In this document: positions 33,400 to 41,712 of the stretch, one piece after another
Layout of the letters: each line of letters starts with the position of its first letter
How positions within the stretch are numbered: the first letter of the stretch is position 1
The notes under the pieces: model-generated
What the model was told of the DNA's origin: nothing
Seen by the model: only the letters and a program-made list of their open reading frames with translations
Databases searched by the model: none
Made by a program: the position numbers and the translations under genes
Assembly: GCA_963713355.1 (NCBI GenBank)
Contig: CAVQLK010000008.1
Coordinates: 434,001 to 498,000, forward strand
DNA length: 64,000 nt
Direction: 5' to 3'
Origin: FEN-1219 sp963713355
GTDB lineage: Bacteria; Pseudomonadota; Gammaproteobacteria; Steroidobacterales; Rariloculaceae

Positions 33400-35064
33400 A
33401 TGAAAACCGCAACCACCCGAGCCGCCGCACTGGTGGGACTCGCCGCGCTCGTAGCAGCGCTTCCCACGGCAGCGCAGCACGCACATCAGGCGCCGTTGCC
33501 GCCCGCAGCGACGGAGCTGCATCCCGGTCTCGGCGACTATCACTTTCCCATTACCACTACGAATCCCGACGCCCAGGTCTATTTCGACCAGGGCATTCGC
33601 CTGCTCTACGGCTTCAATCACGACGAGGCCGCGCGTTACTTCCGCCGCGCGGCCGAGCTCGACCCGCAAGCGCCGATGCCGTACTGGGGCGTCGCGCTGT
33701 CGATCGGCCCGAACTACAACGACAGCGCCGTCGACGCCGCACGCGCGCAAGCGACGTACGACGCCGTCAAGAATGCCGAGCAGCGCGCCGCCAACGCGAG
33801 CGAGCGCGAGCGCGATTACATTGCGGCGATCGCGAAGCGCTACCCGTCGCCGGAGCCCGCGTCCGACTGGCTCGGGTTCCACCGCGAGTACAGCGAAGCA
33901 ATGCGCGCGATGGCGGCGAAGTATCCCGACGACGTCGACGCCGCAACGCAGTTCGCCGAGAGCCTCATGATGCTGCGTCCGTGGCAGCTCTGGAGCTTAG
34001 AAGGCGAGCCGGCGCCCGGCACGCTCGAGCTCGTTGCCGTGCTCGAGTCGGTGCTGCGCCGCGATCCGAACCATCCCGGCGCGAATCACTTCTACATTCA
34101 TGCCGTCGAGGCGTCGCGCAGTCTCGAGCGCGCGATTCCGAGCGCGATGCGCCTCATGACGTTGACGCCGGGCGCCGGGCACCTCGTGCACATGCCGGGG
34201 CACATCTTCCTTCAGACGGGCGACTTCGACCTCGCCGCGGACACGAACGTCAACGCGTCCGCGGCAGACCGCGCGTTCATCGAGCGGACCGGCGCGACGG
34301 GCGTCTATCCGCTGATGTACTGGACGCACAACATCCACTTCATCGCGTACGCGCGCGCGCAGCAGGGCCGCTACGAAGAAGCGAAGCAAGCGGCCGACGA
34401 GATGCTTGCCAACGTCGGCGACGGCGATCGCGAAATGCAGATGCTCGAAGGCTTCCGCCTCTATCCGCTGATGGTCGATCTGCGCTTTCACCGCTGGGAC
34501 ATGTTGCTCGCAGCGCCGGAGCCCGACAAGGAACGCCTCTTGAGCCACGCGTTCTGGCGCTACGCGCGTGCGATGGCACTCGCGGCGCAGGGCAAGGCGC
34601 GTGAAGCCACGGCTGAGCAGCGGCGCTTCGAGCGCGAGCGCGCCGCGGTGCTGCCCGAGGGCCAATACCTCATCAACAACAAAGCCGGCGATCTGCTCGC
34701 TCTGGCCGCCGGTACGCTCGACGCGCAGCTTGCGGCCGCGCGCGGCGACAGCGCGGCGGCGATCGCCGCCTGGCGCCGTGCCGTGACGCTCGAAGCGGCG
34801 CTGCAGTACGACGAGCCGCCGGCGTGGTTCTACGCCGTCCGCCAGAGCCTCGGCGCGGCGCTGCTGCGCGCGGGCGACGAGTCGCAGGCCGAAGCCGTGT
34901 TCCGCGAAGCCCTCGCGACGCACCCCCGCGACGGCCGCCTCCTCTACGGTTTGTGGCAAACGTTGCTCGCGCAAGGCCGCGCCGGCGAGGCACAGCTCGT
35001 GCAGCAGCAGTTCGCGCGCGCATGGCGCGGCGCGACGCTGCCGTTGACCCTCGACGACCTCTGA
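33400..35064 (+). CDS. Secreted tetratricopeptide-repeat protein
   Basis: 554 residues. A signal peptide is seen at 1-25 (MKTATTRAAALVGLAALVAA...). TPR-like helices include FDQGIRLLYGFNHDEAARYF, then YWGVALSIGPNYND, and LGAALLRAGDESQAEAVFRE. His/Met-rich patches occur near residues 225-290 (HPGANHFYIHAVEAS; GAGHLVHMPGHIFL; YWTHNIHFIAYA), resembling a metal-binding inner surface. The HxPGHIF motif is typical of a TPR family next to copper or cytochrome proteins, but the function is unproven. The start is 10 bases after the sialidase-fold gene. Confidence 0.8.
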   Translation: MKTATTRAAALVGLAALVAALPTAAQHAHQAPLPPAATELHPGLGDYHFPITTTNPDAQVYFDQGIRLLYGFNHDEAARYFRRAAELDPQAPMPYWGVALSIGPNYNDSAVDAARAQATYDAVKNAEQRAANASERERDYIAAIAKRYPSPEPASDWLGFHREYSEAMRAMAAKYPDDVDAATQFAESLMMLRPWQLWSLEGEPAPGTLELVAVLESVLRRDPNHPGANHFYIHAVEASRSLERAIPSAMRLMTLTPGAGHLVHMPGHIFLQTGDFDLAADTNVNASAADRAFIERTGATGVYPLMYWTHNIHFIAYARAQQGRYEEAKQAADEMLANVGDGDREMQMLEGFRLYPLMVDLRFHRWDMLLAAPEPDKERLLSHAFWRYARAMALAAQGKAREATAEQRRFERERAAVLPEGQYLINNKAGDLLALAAGTLDAQLAAARGDSAAAIAAWRRAVTLEAALQYDEPPAWFYAVRQSLGAALLRAGDESQAEAVFREALATHPRDGRLLYGLWQTLLAQGRAGEAQLVQQQFARAWRGATLPLTLDDL

Positions 35065-35121
35065 GGGTGCGCGCCGCCGCCCGCTGGCCCCGAGTTTGCA
35101 AGACCGGGTCGGGAGGAGTCT

Positions 35122-35484
35122 ATGCCTGGACACGACGGCCAAGGCGGCCATAACCGAATCGATTGCGACTACTACACCTCGGCGCGCGCGGCGCTCGAGC
35201 GCCTGATGGCGTACCTGCCGAGCGGTTATGTCCTGTACTTCGACGAGTACGAGTTCAACTTCGGCAGTCGCTTCACGGGCGAAGCGCGGCTCGTCGATGA
35301 GATCTATCGCGGCGAGTTCGGCGACGGTCTCGAGCTCGTGCTCGACAGCAATCTGTCGTGGGACCTGCGCCGCTGTTATCGTTTCACCAATCGAAGCGCC
35401 CAGTCCGTGTTCGAGCGCAAGCAGGAGCTACAGCGCGTCGTCGCGTGGAACCAGCGCGCAGGCAACGATTCGCCGCTGCCTTAG
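35122..35484 (+). CDS. C-terminal half of a TylF/MycF-like methyltransferase, free-standing
   Basis: 120 residues with a strong GGGAGGAG ribosome site. The segment RIDCDYYTSARAALERLMAY, then LPSGYVLYFDEYEFNFGSRF, then TGEARLVDEI matches the DCDLYSST...YFDD...GE region that follows the SAM-binding core in TylF-type methyltransferases. The SAM-binding first half (VDxGxG motif) is absent, and the upstream 57 bases do not encode it. It is therefore a truncated gene kept with an intact start, or a small protein that evolved from one. Activity without the N-domain is unlikely. Confidence 0.6.
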   Translation: MPGHDGQGGHNRIDCDYYTSARAALERLMAYLPSGYVLYFDEYEFNFGSRFTGEARLVDEIYRGEFGDGLELVLDSNLSWDLRRCYRFTNRSAQSVFERKQELQRVVAWNQRAGNDSPLP

Positions 35485-35499
35485 AAGAAAACGATCCGC

Positions 35500-38400
35500 T
35501 CATTCCGCCTTGCGGCGGCGCCACGCCGCGAGCGCGCCCGCCATCAGCAACGCGAGCAGTGTCTCGAGCCCGACCGCGCCTCCGCCGCCGCCGGTGGCGG
35601 CCGGCTGCAGCTGCACGTTCACCGTGCGCGTGACTGGCGCTGCGGGATTGCCCGCGAGGTCGGATACTGCATAGGTGACCGTGTAGGTGCCGAGCAGCGT
35701 GGTGTTGACGGGATTCGTCACGACGATTCGCGACGTGATGTCGCCGTCTTCCTTGTCGGTGGCCGTGGCACCGGCGTCGGAGTAGGGCGCGTCGATAATG
35801 AGGTTGACGGTCGCATCGCCGCGCAGCTGGATGACGGGCGGGTTTGGGTCGGGCTCGCCGAAGTCGCCGGTGCCGTCATTGACGAATATCGTCACGTCGT
35901 TGTCGCCGATAACGGCGAAATCGACGCGATCGTCGTTGTTGAACCTGCCCGCCGCGGCTCCGCGTGCGCCGGGCGTCGCGAGCTGCTGCGGATGCAGCGC
36001 GAAGGTGCCGTTGGCGGCGCCGGCATTCGTGAAGATGCGTACGCCGTTGCCGTTCAGGGCGAGCACGTCGGAGCGTGTGTCGACATTGAAATCACGGACC
36101 AGCAACGCAGCCGTCGCTGCCGCTCCGAGCTCGTCGGAGACGAAGAACTGGCCGCCCGCGCCCGAGGTGTTCAGCCACACGAGCGCGCTCGGAGCGGCGG
36201 GAAGCGTCGCGCTCGTCGCGCTCTCGCGCGCGAACACGAGGTCGGCGCGGGTGTCGGCGTTGAAGTCGCCCGCGGACACGGCGCTCGTGGGACCTGTCGC
36301 AAGCGTCGCTGCCAGCGTGAACGCGCCGCCCGCGTTGCGGTACACGGCCGCGCCGCCGCCGGCATTCGCCAGCACGAGCTCCGGCAGCGTGTCGCCGGAC
36401 AAGTCGACGAGCAGCACGTCGCGCGCATCGTTCGGACCGATGCCGGCGCCCGGCGTGAATACGGCGCCCGAGCCCGTGTTGAGGAACACCGTGCTCGTGC
36501 CCGAGCCCGCGAACACCAGATCGACGAATGCGTCGCCGTTGATGTCGCCGGCCGTCACGGCGCGGCTGTCCACGGTGGCGTTGCCCAGCGCCGTGCTCGT
36601 GAACACGCCGTTGGCATTGACGAACGCGCGGTCGGGCGCGCCGATGCCCGCGGCCGTGACAATGTCGAGATCGCCGTCGCGGTCGAGGTCGATCACGGCG
36701 ACGTCGGTCGTCAGCGTTTCGCCGCCGATGGTCTGAGGCGGCGTCGCGAACGTGCGTCGCCCCGGGCTCGCCGGGTCCGCAACGTTCGTGAACACAACGA
36801 CGCCGAGCGGCGAGGCCGTCGCGACGACGAGGTCGTCGAAGCCGTCGGCGTTGAGATCGCCGGTCGCCGCTGCGCGTCCGTTCGCCAGCGTGATGCGCTG
36901 CGCAGGCGAGGCCGAGACGCGCTGAGCGATGCTCAAGGACGCCGTCGTGATGTCGTTGTCGGTTGTTTCGTCGAGCGCTCCGGCGCCGGTGACGGCCACT
37001 GTCGCGAATGCGAATACGTCACCGGCGAAGCTGCCGCGGCCTGCCAGCGTGATCGCCGTCGACGCGCCGCCGGCCAGCGGGCCGATCGCACACGCCAGAT
37101 TGGTCTGGCCGCCGGCAGGCGTCAGAGTGCAACCGGTTGGCGGCGCATCGAACACGAATGGCACCTCGCCTGCGAACGTCGCTGCGAGCGACGCGCCTTG
37201 CGCTTGGACTTGCGGCGCGCGGTTCGTAACGGTCAGCGTCCAGGTCGCCGGCGTGTCGAGCGTCGCGGGGTTCGGGGAAGCGCTCATCGTCACTGAAAGG
37301 TCGACGCGTCCCGCGGGCACTACCCGGAGCTGGAATTGTCCTTGCACCGGCGTCGGCCGCGTCACGCCGTCCGAAACGGTGAAACGCACGGTATGGAGGC
37401 CGACGCTCGCGCCGATCTGCGGCGTTCCGGACAAGCGGCCGGCGGCGCTCAGGATAAGGCCGGCCGGCACTCCGCTCGTCGGCGCGTAAGTCAGCGAGGC
37501 TGCTTCCGTGTCGGAGTCCGTGACGAACGAGGTGAGATCGAGATCGAACGGCGAGTTCTCCGTGGCCGTCTGCTCGGGAATGGTCCTGATCGCGGGCGGG
37601 TTGTCGACATCCTCGACCGTGATCTGGAACTGAGAAGTGACGGCCGGCGCGACGCCGTCCGTCACGCTCATGGTCACGTTGTGCACGCCGACGTTGGCGT
37701 CCGCCGGCGTGCCGGAGATCGTGGCGGGGGGCGTGAAGGTTAGCCAGCTCGGCAGCGTCGGCGCGCTGATCGTCGGCGTCGTGCCGTCCGGATCGGACGC
37801 TGCGAGCACATATCGGTACGTGGCGCCCTCTTTCACCGTCGTCGGCGCCGCGTTCGAGATGAACGGCGGGTCGTTGACGGCTGTCACGTTGATCGTGACC
37901 GTTACCGCGGCGCTCTGCGCGGCGGCATCGCGCGCGCGATACGTGAAGCTCGTCGTGCCGTTGAAGTGGTCGGGCGGGTCGTAACGGAACGTGCCGTTGT
38001 CGTCAAAGAACAGCGAGCCGTTCGGCACATTGCGGACGATCTGCGCCGTCAACACGTCGCCGTCGGGATCGGTATCGTTGCCGAGCACGCCGGTGCCGCC
38101 GATGCTGAGCTCCGTGTCCTCGGCCGTCGTATAGCTGTCGGGCTGCGCCACCGGCGGATCGTTGACGGCGGTGACGGTAATCGTGACGGTGGCCGTGTTG
38201 CTGCGCCCGGTGCCGTCGTCGGTCTGATACGTGAAGGACGTGGTGCCGTCGAACTCCGGGGAGGGCGGCGTGAAGCTGAACGAGCCGTTGGGTTGCAGCG
38301 CCAGCGTGCCGGTCGAAACGCCGCCAATCAGAACGGCCGTCAGCGGGTTCGAGTTCGCGTCCGTGTCGTTGCCGAGCACGCCGGGGGCGGCGACGTTGAG

Positions 38401-38820
38401 CGTCTGCCCTTCGTCGACTGTGAAGGCATCGTCCGCTGCGACCGGCGGCGAGTTGGGCGGCACGACGGTGATCGTGACCGTCGCGACGTTGCTGAGGCTC
38501 AAGCCCTCGAGCACTTGGTACGTGAAAGCGTCATTGCCGGCGAAGCCGGCGTTCGGTTGGTAGAAGAACGAACCGTCAGGGGCGGGGAAAAGCGCTCCGT
38601 TCGCAGCCGGAGTGAAGTTGACGGCTTGACGTCCCGGGCCGCCGGAGTCATTAGCGAGAACGCCGGCGGCTGCGGGAACGGCTAGCGACGTGGCTTGCGG
38701 CGTCGAGTAGGCATCGTTGACCGCCACGGGCTGCGCAAACGCGCGCGAAGCCGCCATGACGGCCACGCATCCCACGATCAACCCCATCCACCAGACGGAA
38801 AACGCCCGTGGCGTCCGCAT
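35500..38820 (-). CDS. Large surface protein: Ig-like/cadherin-like repeats, FG-GAP repeats, C-terminal sorting signal
   Basis: 1106 residues from the ATG at 38820, 7 bases after GGGAGGT. A signal peptide covers residues 1-28. Three VCBS/cadherin-like repeats follow (APGVLGNDTDANSNPLTAVL; GTGVLGNDTDPDGDVLTAQI; PVAADDAFTVDEGQTLNV), then two Ig-like putative-autotransporter repeats (SGTPADANVGVHNVTMSV; SGTPQIGASVGLHTVRFTVS), an adhesion-type module, and an FG-GAP/VCBS region (TGDLNADGFDDLVVATASPL; DLDRDGDLDIVTA). A DUF5011-type repeat (DKEDGDITSRIVVTNPVNTT) precedes the end, GGGGGAVGLETLLALLMAGA, then LAAWRRRKAE. That tail is a GlyGly-CTERM-like signal: Gly-rich, hydrophobic helix, Arg cluster. 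It may be processed by a rhombosortase not present here. Confidence 0.85.
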   Translation of the reverse strand: MRTPRAFSVWWMGLIVGCVAVMAASRAFAQPVAVNDAYSTPQATSLAVPAAAGVLANDSGGPGRQAVNFTPAANGALFPAPDGSFFYQPNAGFAGNDAFTYQVLEGLSLSNVATVTITVVPPNSPPVAADDAFTVDEGQTLNVAAPGVLGNDTDANSNPLTAVLIGGVSTGTLALQPNGSFSFTPPSPEFDGTTSFTYQTDDGTGRSNTATVTITVTAVNDPPVAQPDSYTTAEDTELSIGGTGVLGNDTDPDGDVLTAQIVRNVPNGSLFFDDNGTFRYDPPDHFNGTTSFTYRARDAAAQSAAVTVTINVTAVNDPPFISNAAPTTVKEGATYRYVLAASDPDGTTPTISAPTLPSWLTFTPPATISGTPADANVGVHNVTMSVTDGVAPAVTSQFQITVEDVDNPPAIRTIPEQTATENSPFDLDLTSFVTDSDTEAASLTYAPTSGVPAGLILSAAGRLSGTPQIGASVGLHTVRFTVSDGVTRPTPVQGQFQLRVVPAGRVDLSVTMSASPNPATLDTPATWTLTVTNRAPQVQAQGASLAATFAGEVPFVFDAPPTGCTLTPAGGQTNLACAIGPLAGGASTAITLAGRGSFAGDVFAFATVAVTGAGALDETTDNDITTASLSIAQRVSASPAQRITLANGRAAATGDLNADGFDDLVVATASPLGVVVFTNVADPASPGRRTFATPPQTIGGETLTTDVAVIDLDRDGDLDIVTAAGIGAPDRAFVNANGVFTSTALGNATVDSRAVTAGDINGDAFVDLVFAGSGTSTVFLNTGSGAVFTPGAGIGPNDARDVLLVDLSGDTLPELVLANAGGGAAVYRNAGGAFTLAATLATGPTSAVSAGDFNADTRADLVFARESATSATLPAAPSALVWLNTSGAGGQFFVSDELGAAATAALLVRDFNVDTRSDVLALNGNGVRIFTNAGAANGTFALHPQQLATPGARGAAAGRFNNDDRVDFAVIGDNDVTIFVNDGTGDFGEPDPNPPVIQLRGDATVNLIIDAPYSDAGATATDKEDGDITSRIVVTNPVNTTLLGTYTVTYAVSDLAGNPAAPVTRTVNVQLQPAATGGGGGAVGLETLLALLMAGALAAWRRRKAE

Positions 38821-38960
38821 CGCGATGACCTCCCTCGAGCCCGGGGGATGCACGTTTTATGCCCAGGGCCGCGCGCCTTGCAGGGCGCGGGCTTGCCGCG
38901 TCGTGCGCAGTTCTTGGGCCGGCGCTCACAAGACGGGGAACGAACGCGGCCGGGATTCCT

Positions 38961-40355
38961 TCAGGGCGGCGGTGCCGCCGGAAGCGCTGCACGCGGAGTT
39001 AGCGCGGGCAGCTCGACATTGACGACGAGGCCGGGCGAGTTGTCGCCGAGCGACAACCGGCCGTGATGCTGTAGCGTCACGGCGTTGACGAGTGCGAGCC
39101 CGAGGCCGTTCCCGGGCTGCGAGCGGGCGCGGTCGAGCCGCGTGAAACGCTGCAGCACGCGGCTGCGATCTTCGGCCGGAATGCCGGGACCGGTATCGGC
39201 CACGCTCAGCATCGCGCGATCGCCGCTGCGCGTGAGGCCGATGCGAACGCCGCCGCCGGGCGGCGTGTACTTGACGGCGTTGTCGACGAGATTCGTGAGC
39301 ACCTGCGCGAGTAGCTCGCGATCGCCGTAGACCTCGACCGATTCCCGTGCCTCGGCACGAAGCGTCACTTGGCGCTCCTCGGCCGCGGCGTGGTAGAGCT
39401 CGCAGACGTCGCGCACGATCGGCTTGAGATCGACCGTCGTGAACGCGCTCCGATACGCGCCCGACTCGACGCGCGCGATGCGTAGCAGCGCATTGAACGT
39501 CGCGAGCACCTGGTCGAGTTGCGCGACGCATTCGCCCAAGTCCTCGCGGCTGGGATTTTCGGCCTCCGCGACGGTCTCGAGGCGATTGCGCAGCCGCGTG
39601 ATCGGCCCGCGCAAGTCGTGGGCGACGCTGTCGCCGACGTGGCGCATGCCTTCGAGCAGGTTTTCGATCTGGTCGAGCATCGCGTTGATGTGCTGCGCAA
39701 GCTCGTCGTGCTCGTCGTCGCTGCCTCTGAGCGGCGCTCGCCGGCTCAAATCGCCGGCCATGATTTGGCGAGTCGTGCGGTTGATCTCTGCGAGCCGCCG
39801 CTCCGCGCTCAAGGCGAGTGCGACGCCGCCGAGCAGCGCCAACGCGAGCGTCAGCGTGATGCCGTAGAACGACGCGCGCCGCAGCAGCTGCCTGATCGCC
39901 GTGAGCTCGCGGATGTCTCGGCCGACGAGCAGCTGAAACCCGGCGCCGACGGGCAGCAGCATCGCCCGCACCGGCGTGTCGCTGTCGCGCTGCACGAAGT
40001 CGACCCATTGGCCGCGCGCGGTGCCGACGCCGACCGGCCACGCCGTCACGTTGCCCGCGAGCGGCCGGCCGATCGAGTCGGCGAGCAAGTAGAACGAGCG
40101 CCCTTCGGTGTCGCGCGCTTTGCGCTCCTCGATCACTGCACCGAGGCCGCGGATGCCGCCCCGCTCGAACTGCTCGGAAAGGCCGCTGATCTCGGCCTCT
40201 ATCGTTGCATTCGTTTGCGTGTCGAGATACCCGAGCGTCGCCCAGTAGATGTACGCCGACAGTGCGCCGACCGACAGCGCAAAAAGCGCCATGTAGGCGA
40301 GCGTGAGCCGGAACACGTTGGTGCGGAACAGCCGCGGTAGCCGCAGTAGCCGCAT
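38961..40355 (-). CDS. Two-component sensor histidine kinase
   Basis: 464 residues from the ATG at 40355, 5 bases after the response-regulator stop. Two membrane helices (residues 18-40 and 163-185) flank a periplasmic loop of about 120 residues. A HAMP domain (ERRLAEINRTTRQIMAGDLS) follows, then HisKA with His246 in GDSVAHDLRGPITRLRNRLE, and an HATPase domain with N box QVLTNLVDNAVKYTP and G boxes ADTGPGIP and GNGLGLAL. The signal is unknown. It forms an operon with the OmpR-type regulator. Confidence 0.93.
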   Translation of the reverse strand: MRLLRLPRLFRTNVFRLTLAYMALFALSVGALSAYIYWATLGYLDTQTNATIEAEISGLSEQFERGGIRGLGAVIEERKARDTEGRSFYLLADSIGRPLAGNVTAWPVGVGTARGQWVDFVQRDSDTPVRAMLLPVGAGFQLLVGRDIRELTAIRQLLRRASFYGITLTLALALLGGVALALSAERRLAEINRTTRQIMAGDLSRRAPLRGSDDEHDELAQHINAMLDQIENLLEGMRHVGDSVAHDLRGPITRLRNRLETVAEAENPSREDLGECVAQLDQVLATFNALLRIARVESGAYRSAFTTVDLKPIVRDVCELYHAAAEERQVTLRAEARESVEVYGDRELLAQVLTNLVDNAVKYTPPGGGVRIGLTRSGDRAMLSVADTGPGIPAEDRSRVLQRFTRLDRARSQPGNGLGLALVNAVTLQHHGRLSLGDNSPGLVVNVELPALTPRAALPAAPPP

Positions 40356-40360
40356 CGAGT

Positions 40361-41038
40361 TCAACCGTCGATCCGGTAGCCGGCGCCGCGGACCGTATGC
40401 AGCAGTGGCCGATCGAAGCCCTTGTCGATCTTCGAACGCAACCGGCTGATGTGCACATCGATGACGTTCGTTTGCGGATCGAAGTGATAGTCCCAGACGC
40501 CTTCGAGCAGCATCGTCCGCGTCACGACTTGTCCGACGTGGCGCAGCAGGAACTCGAGCAGCTGGAACTCGCGCGGCTGCAAGTCGATCGGCTTGCCGGC
40601 GCGGCGTACCTCGCGCCGCAGCAGGTCCATCTCGAGGTCGGCGGCCCGCAGCGTGGTCGATGGCGCATCGACGGCGGTCTTCGCGCGCCGTGCCAGCGCT
40701 TCGAGCCGAGCGAGCAGCTCGCTGAACGCGAACGGCTTCACGAGGTAGTCGTCGCCGCCGGCTTTGAGCCCCTTGACGCGATCGTCGACCTCGCCGAGCG
40801 CGCTCAGGATCAAGACCGGGGTCGCGTTCGACGACGCGCGCAGCGTGCGAATGACGGTGAGCCCGTCGATGCCGGGAAGCATGCGATCGACGACGAGCGC
40901 GTCGTAGCTTTCCGTCGTCGCGAGGAACAAGCCGTCCCTGCCGTTTGCGGCATGATCGACGTTGCAGCCGGCTTGCACCAAGCCGTTGCGGATGAACGAG
41001 GCGACGTCCGTGTCGTCCTCGATGACGAGAATTCGCAC
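40361..41038 (-). CDS. OmpR/PhoB-family response regulator
   Basis: 225 residues. The receiver domain has the acidic pair Asp8/Asp9, phospho-acceptor Asp51 in VVDRMLPG and Lys101 in DYLVKPF. The C-terminal winged helix follows OmpR pattern (PREFQLLEFLLRHVGQVVTR; NVIDVHISRLRSKIDKGFDR). It should be phosphorylated by the kinase encoded 5 bases downstream. The nearby degP-type protease and the large surface protein are natural candidate targets, without direct evidence. Confidence 0.95.
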   Translation of the reverse strand: MRILVIEDDTDVASFIRNGLVQAGCNVDHAANGRDGLFLATTESYDALVVDRMLPGIDGLTVIRTLRASSNATPVLILSALGEVDDRVKGLKAGGDDYLVKPFAFSELLARLEALARRAKTAVDAPSTTLRAADLEMDLLRREVRRAGKPIDLQPREFQLLEFLLRHVGQVVTRTMLLEGVWDYHFDPQTNVIDVHISRLRSKIDKGFDRPLLHTVRGAGYRIDG

Positions 41039-41113
41039 CGTGCACCACCTACGCTCGTCGTGCGCCCGAGCGTACGGTGCGCCCTCGGCTGCAAAGGCCG
41101 AGAGCCGCTCTCT

Positions 41114-41527
41114 TTACGCTCGAGCGCCGCGCACGAGTCGCGAGCCTCTCCGCGCGTCATCTTATAGATGCTTTCGATAGGGTAACGGAAGCCCCCACTT
41201 TGACCGCATCGAATTTCGCATAGACGCGGCTGCCAAACTGCGTGATGCCGATGGCGTGCGCGAATTTGAAGATCGTGGCTCTTGAACGCGAGCTCGACGA
41301 GGTATGGATCGAACGCAGTCGCCCACACGACGACAGTGTCTTCGTCGATGACTTGCCAGCTGTGCGGCCGCGTCAACATCGGAATGCTGTCGACCTGCTC
41401 GAAGGCGGGGGTTACAGCGTCGGCGTCGGCCTGCCTGGCGGCGGTTGCGAAACTTGCCGACGAGCCGGCCGTCAAACACGCGGCCAAGTCCGACTGCGGC
41501 AAGCTTGCGGATGATGGCCCCTGTCAT
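41114..41527 (-). pseudogene. DUF6491-like lipoprotein gene with at least three frameshifts
   Basis: ATG at 41527 follows an excellent AGGAGA site and starts MTGAIIRKLAAVGL. Reading then must shift to continue AACLTAGSSASFATAARQ (forming a lipobox GLAAC), through VDSIPMLTRPHSWQVIDEDT, then VVVWATAFDPYLVELAFKS, shift again for FAHAIGITQFGSRVYAKFDA, and shift back for FRYPIESIYKMTRGEA. These pieces line up in DUF6491 order. The shifts map to an extra A/T at about 41486, an extra base in TTT at 41265-41267 and a missing base in the C5 run at 41192-41196. A TAA lies in the original frame at 41114-41116. The ancestral length of about 137 residues fits the family. It is decayed or mis-assembled. 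Confidence 0.7.
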
Positions 41528-41712
41528 GGTGTTCTCCTGTATGCAGCCTTTGACCTTGGGGCAACGCTAGCCGCAGCGAGCTGAACCGAAACTTAACGAT
41601 TCACGAGGTTTCGCTGGCTTCATTACAAAACCGTAGGGAGCCGTTGAGGTCGACGTAACGCCGGCGCCCCTATCTTGGCGCCCATCAACCAACGCTTTTC
41701 AGGAGACCGACA

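Noticed and set aside
32493..34604. 703-residue plus-strand open frame
   Set aside because: Runs across the sialidase-fold and TPR genes in another frame and is almost entirely Arg/Ala-rich.
41242..41584. Plus-strand frames over the DUF6491 remnant
   Set aside because: They are shadows; the minus-strand pieces fit a known family in order.
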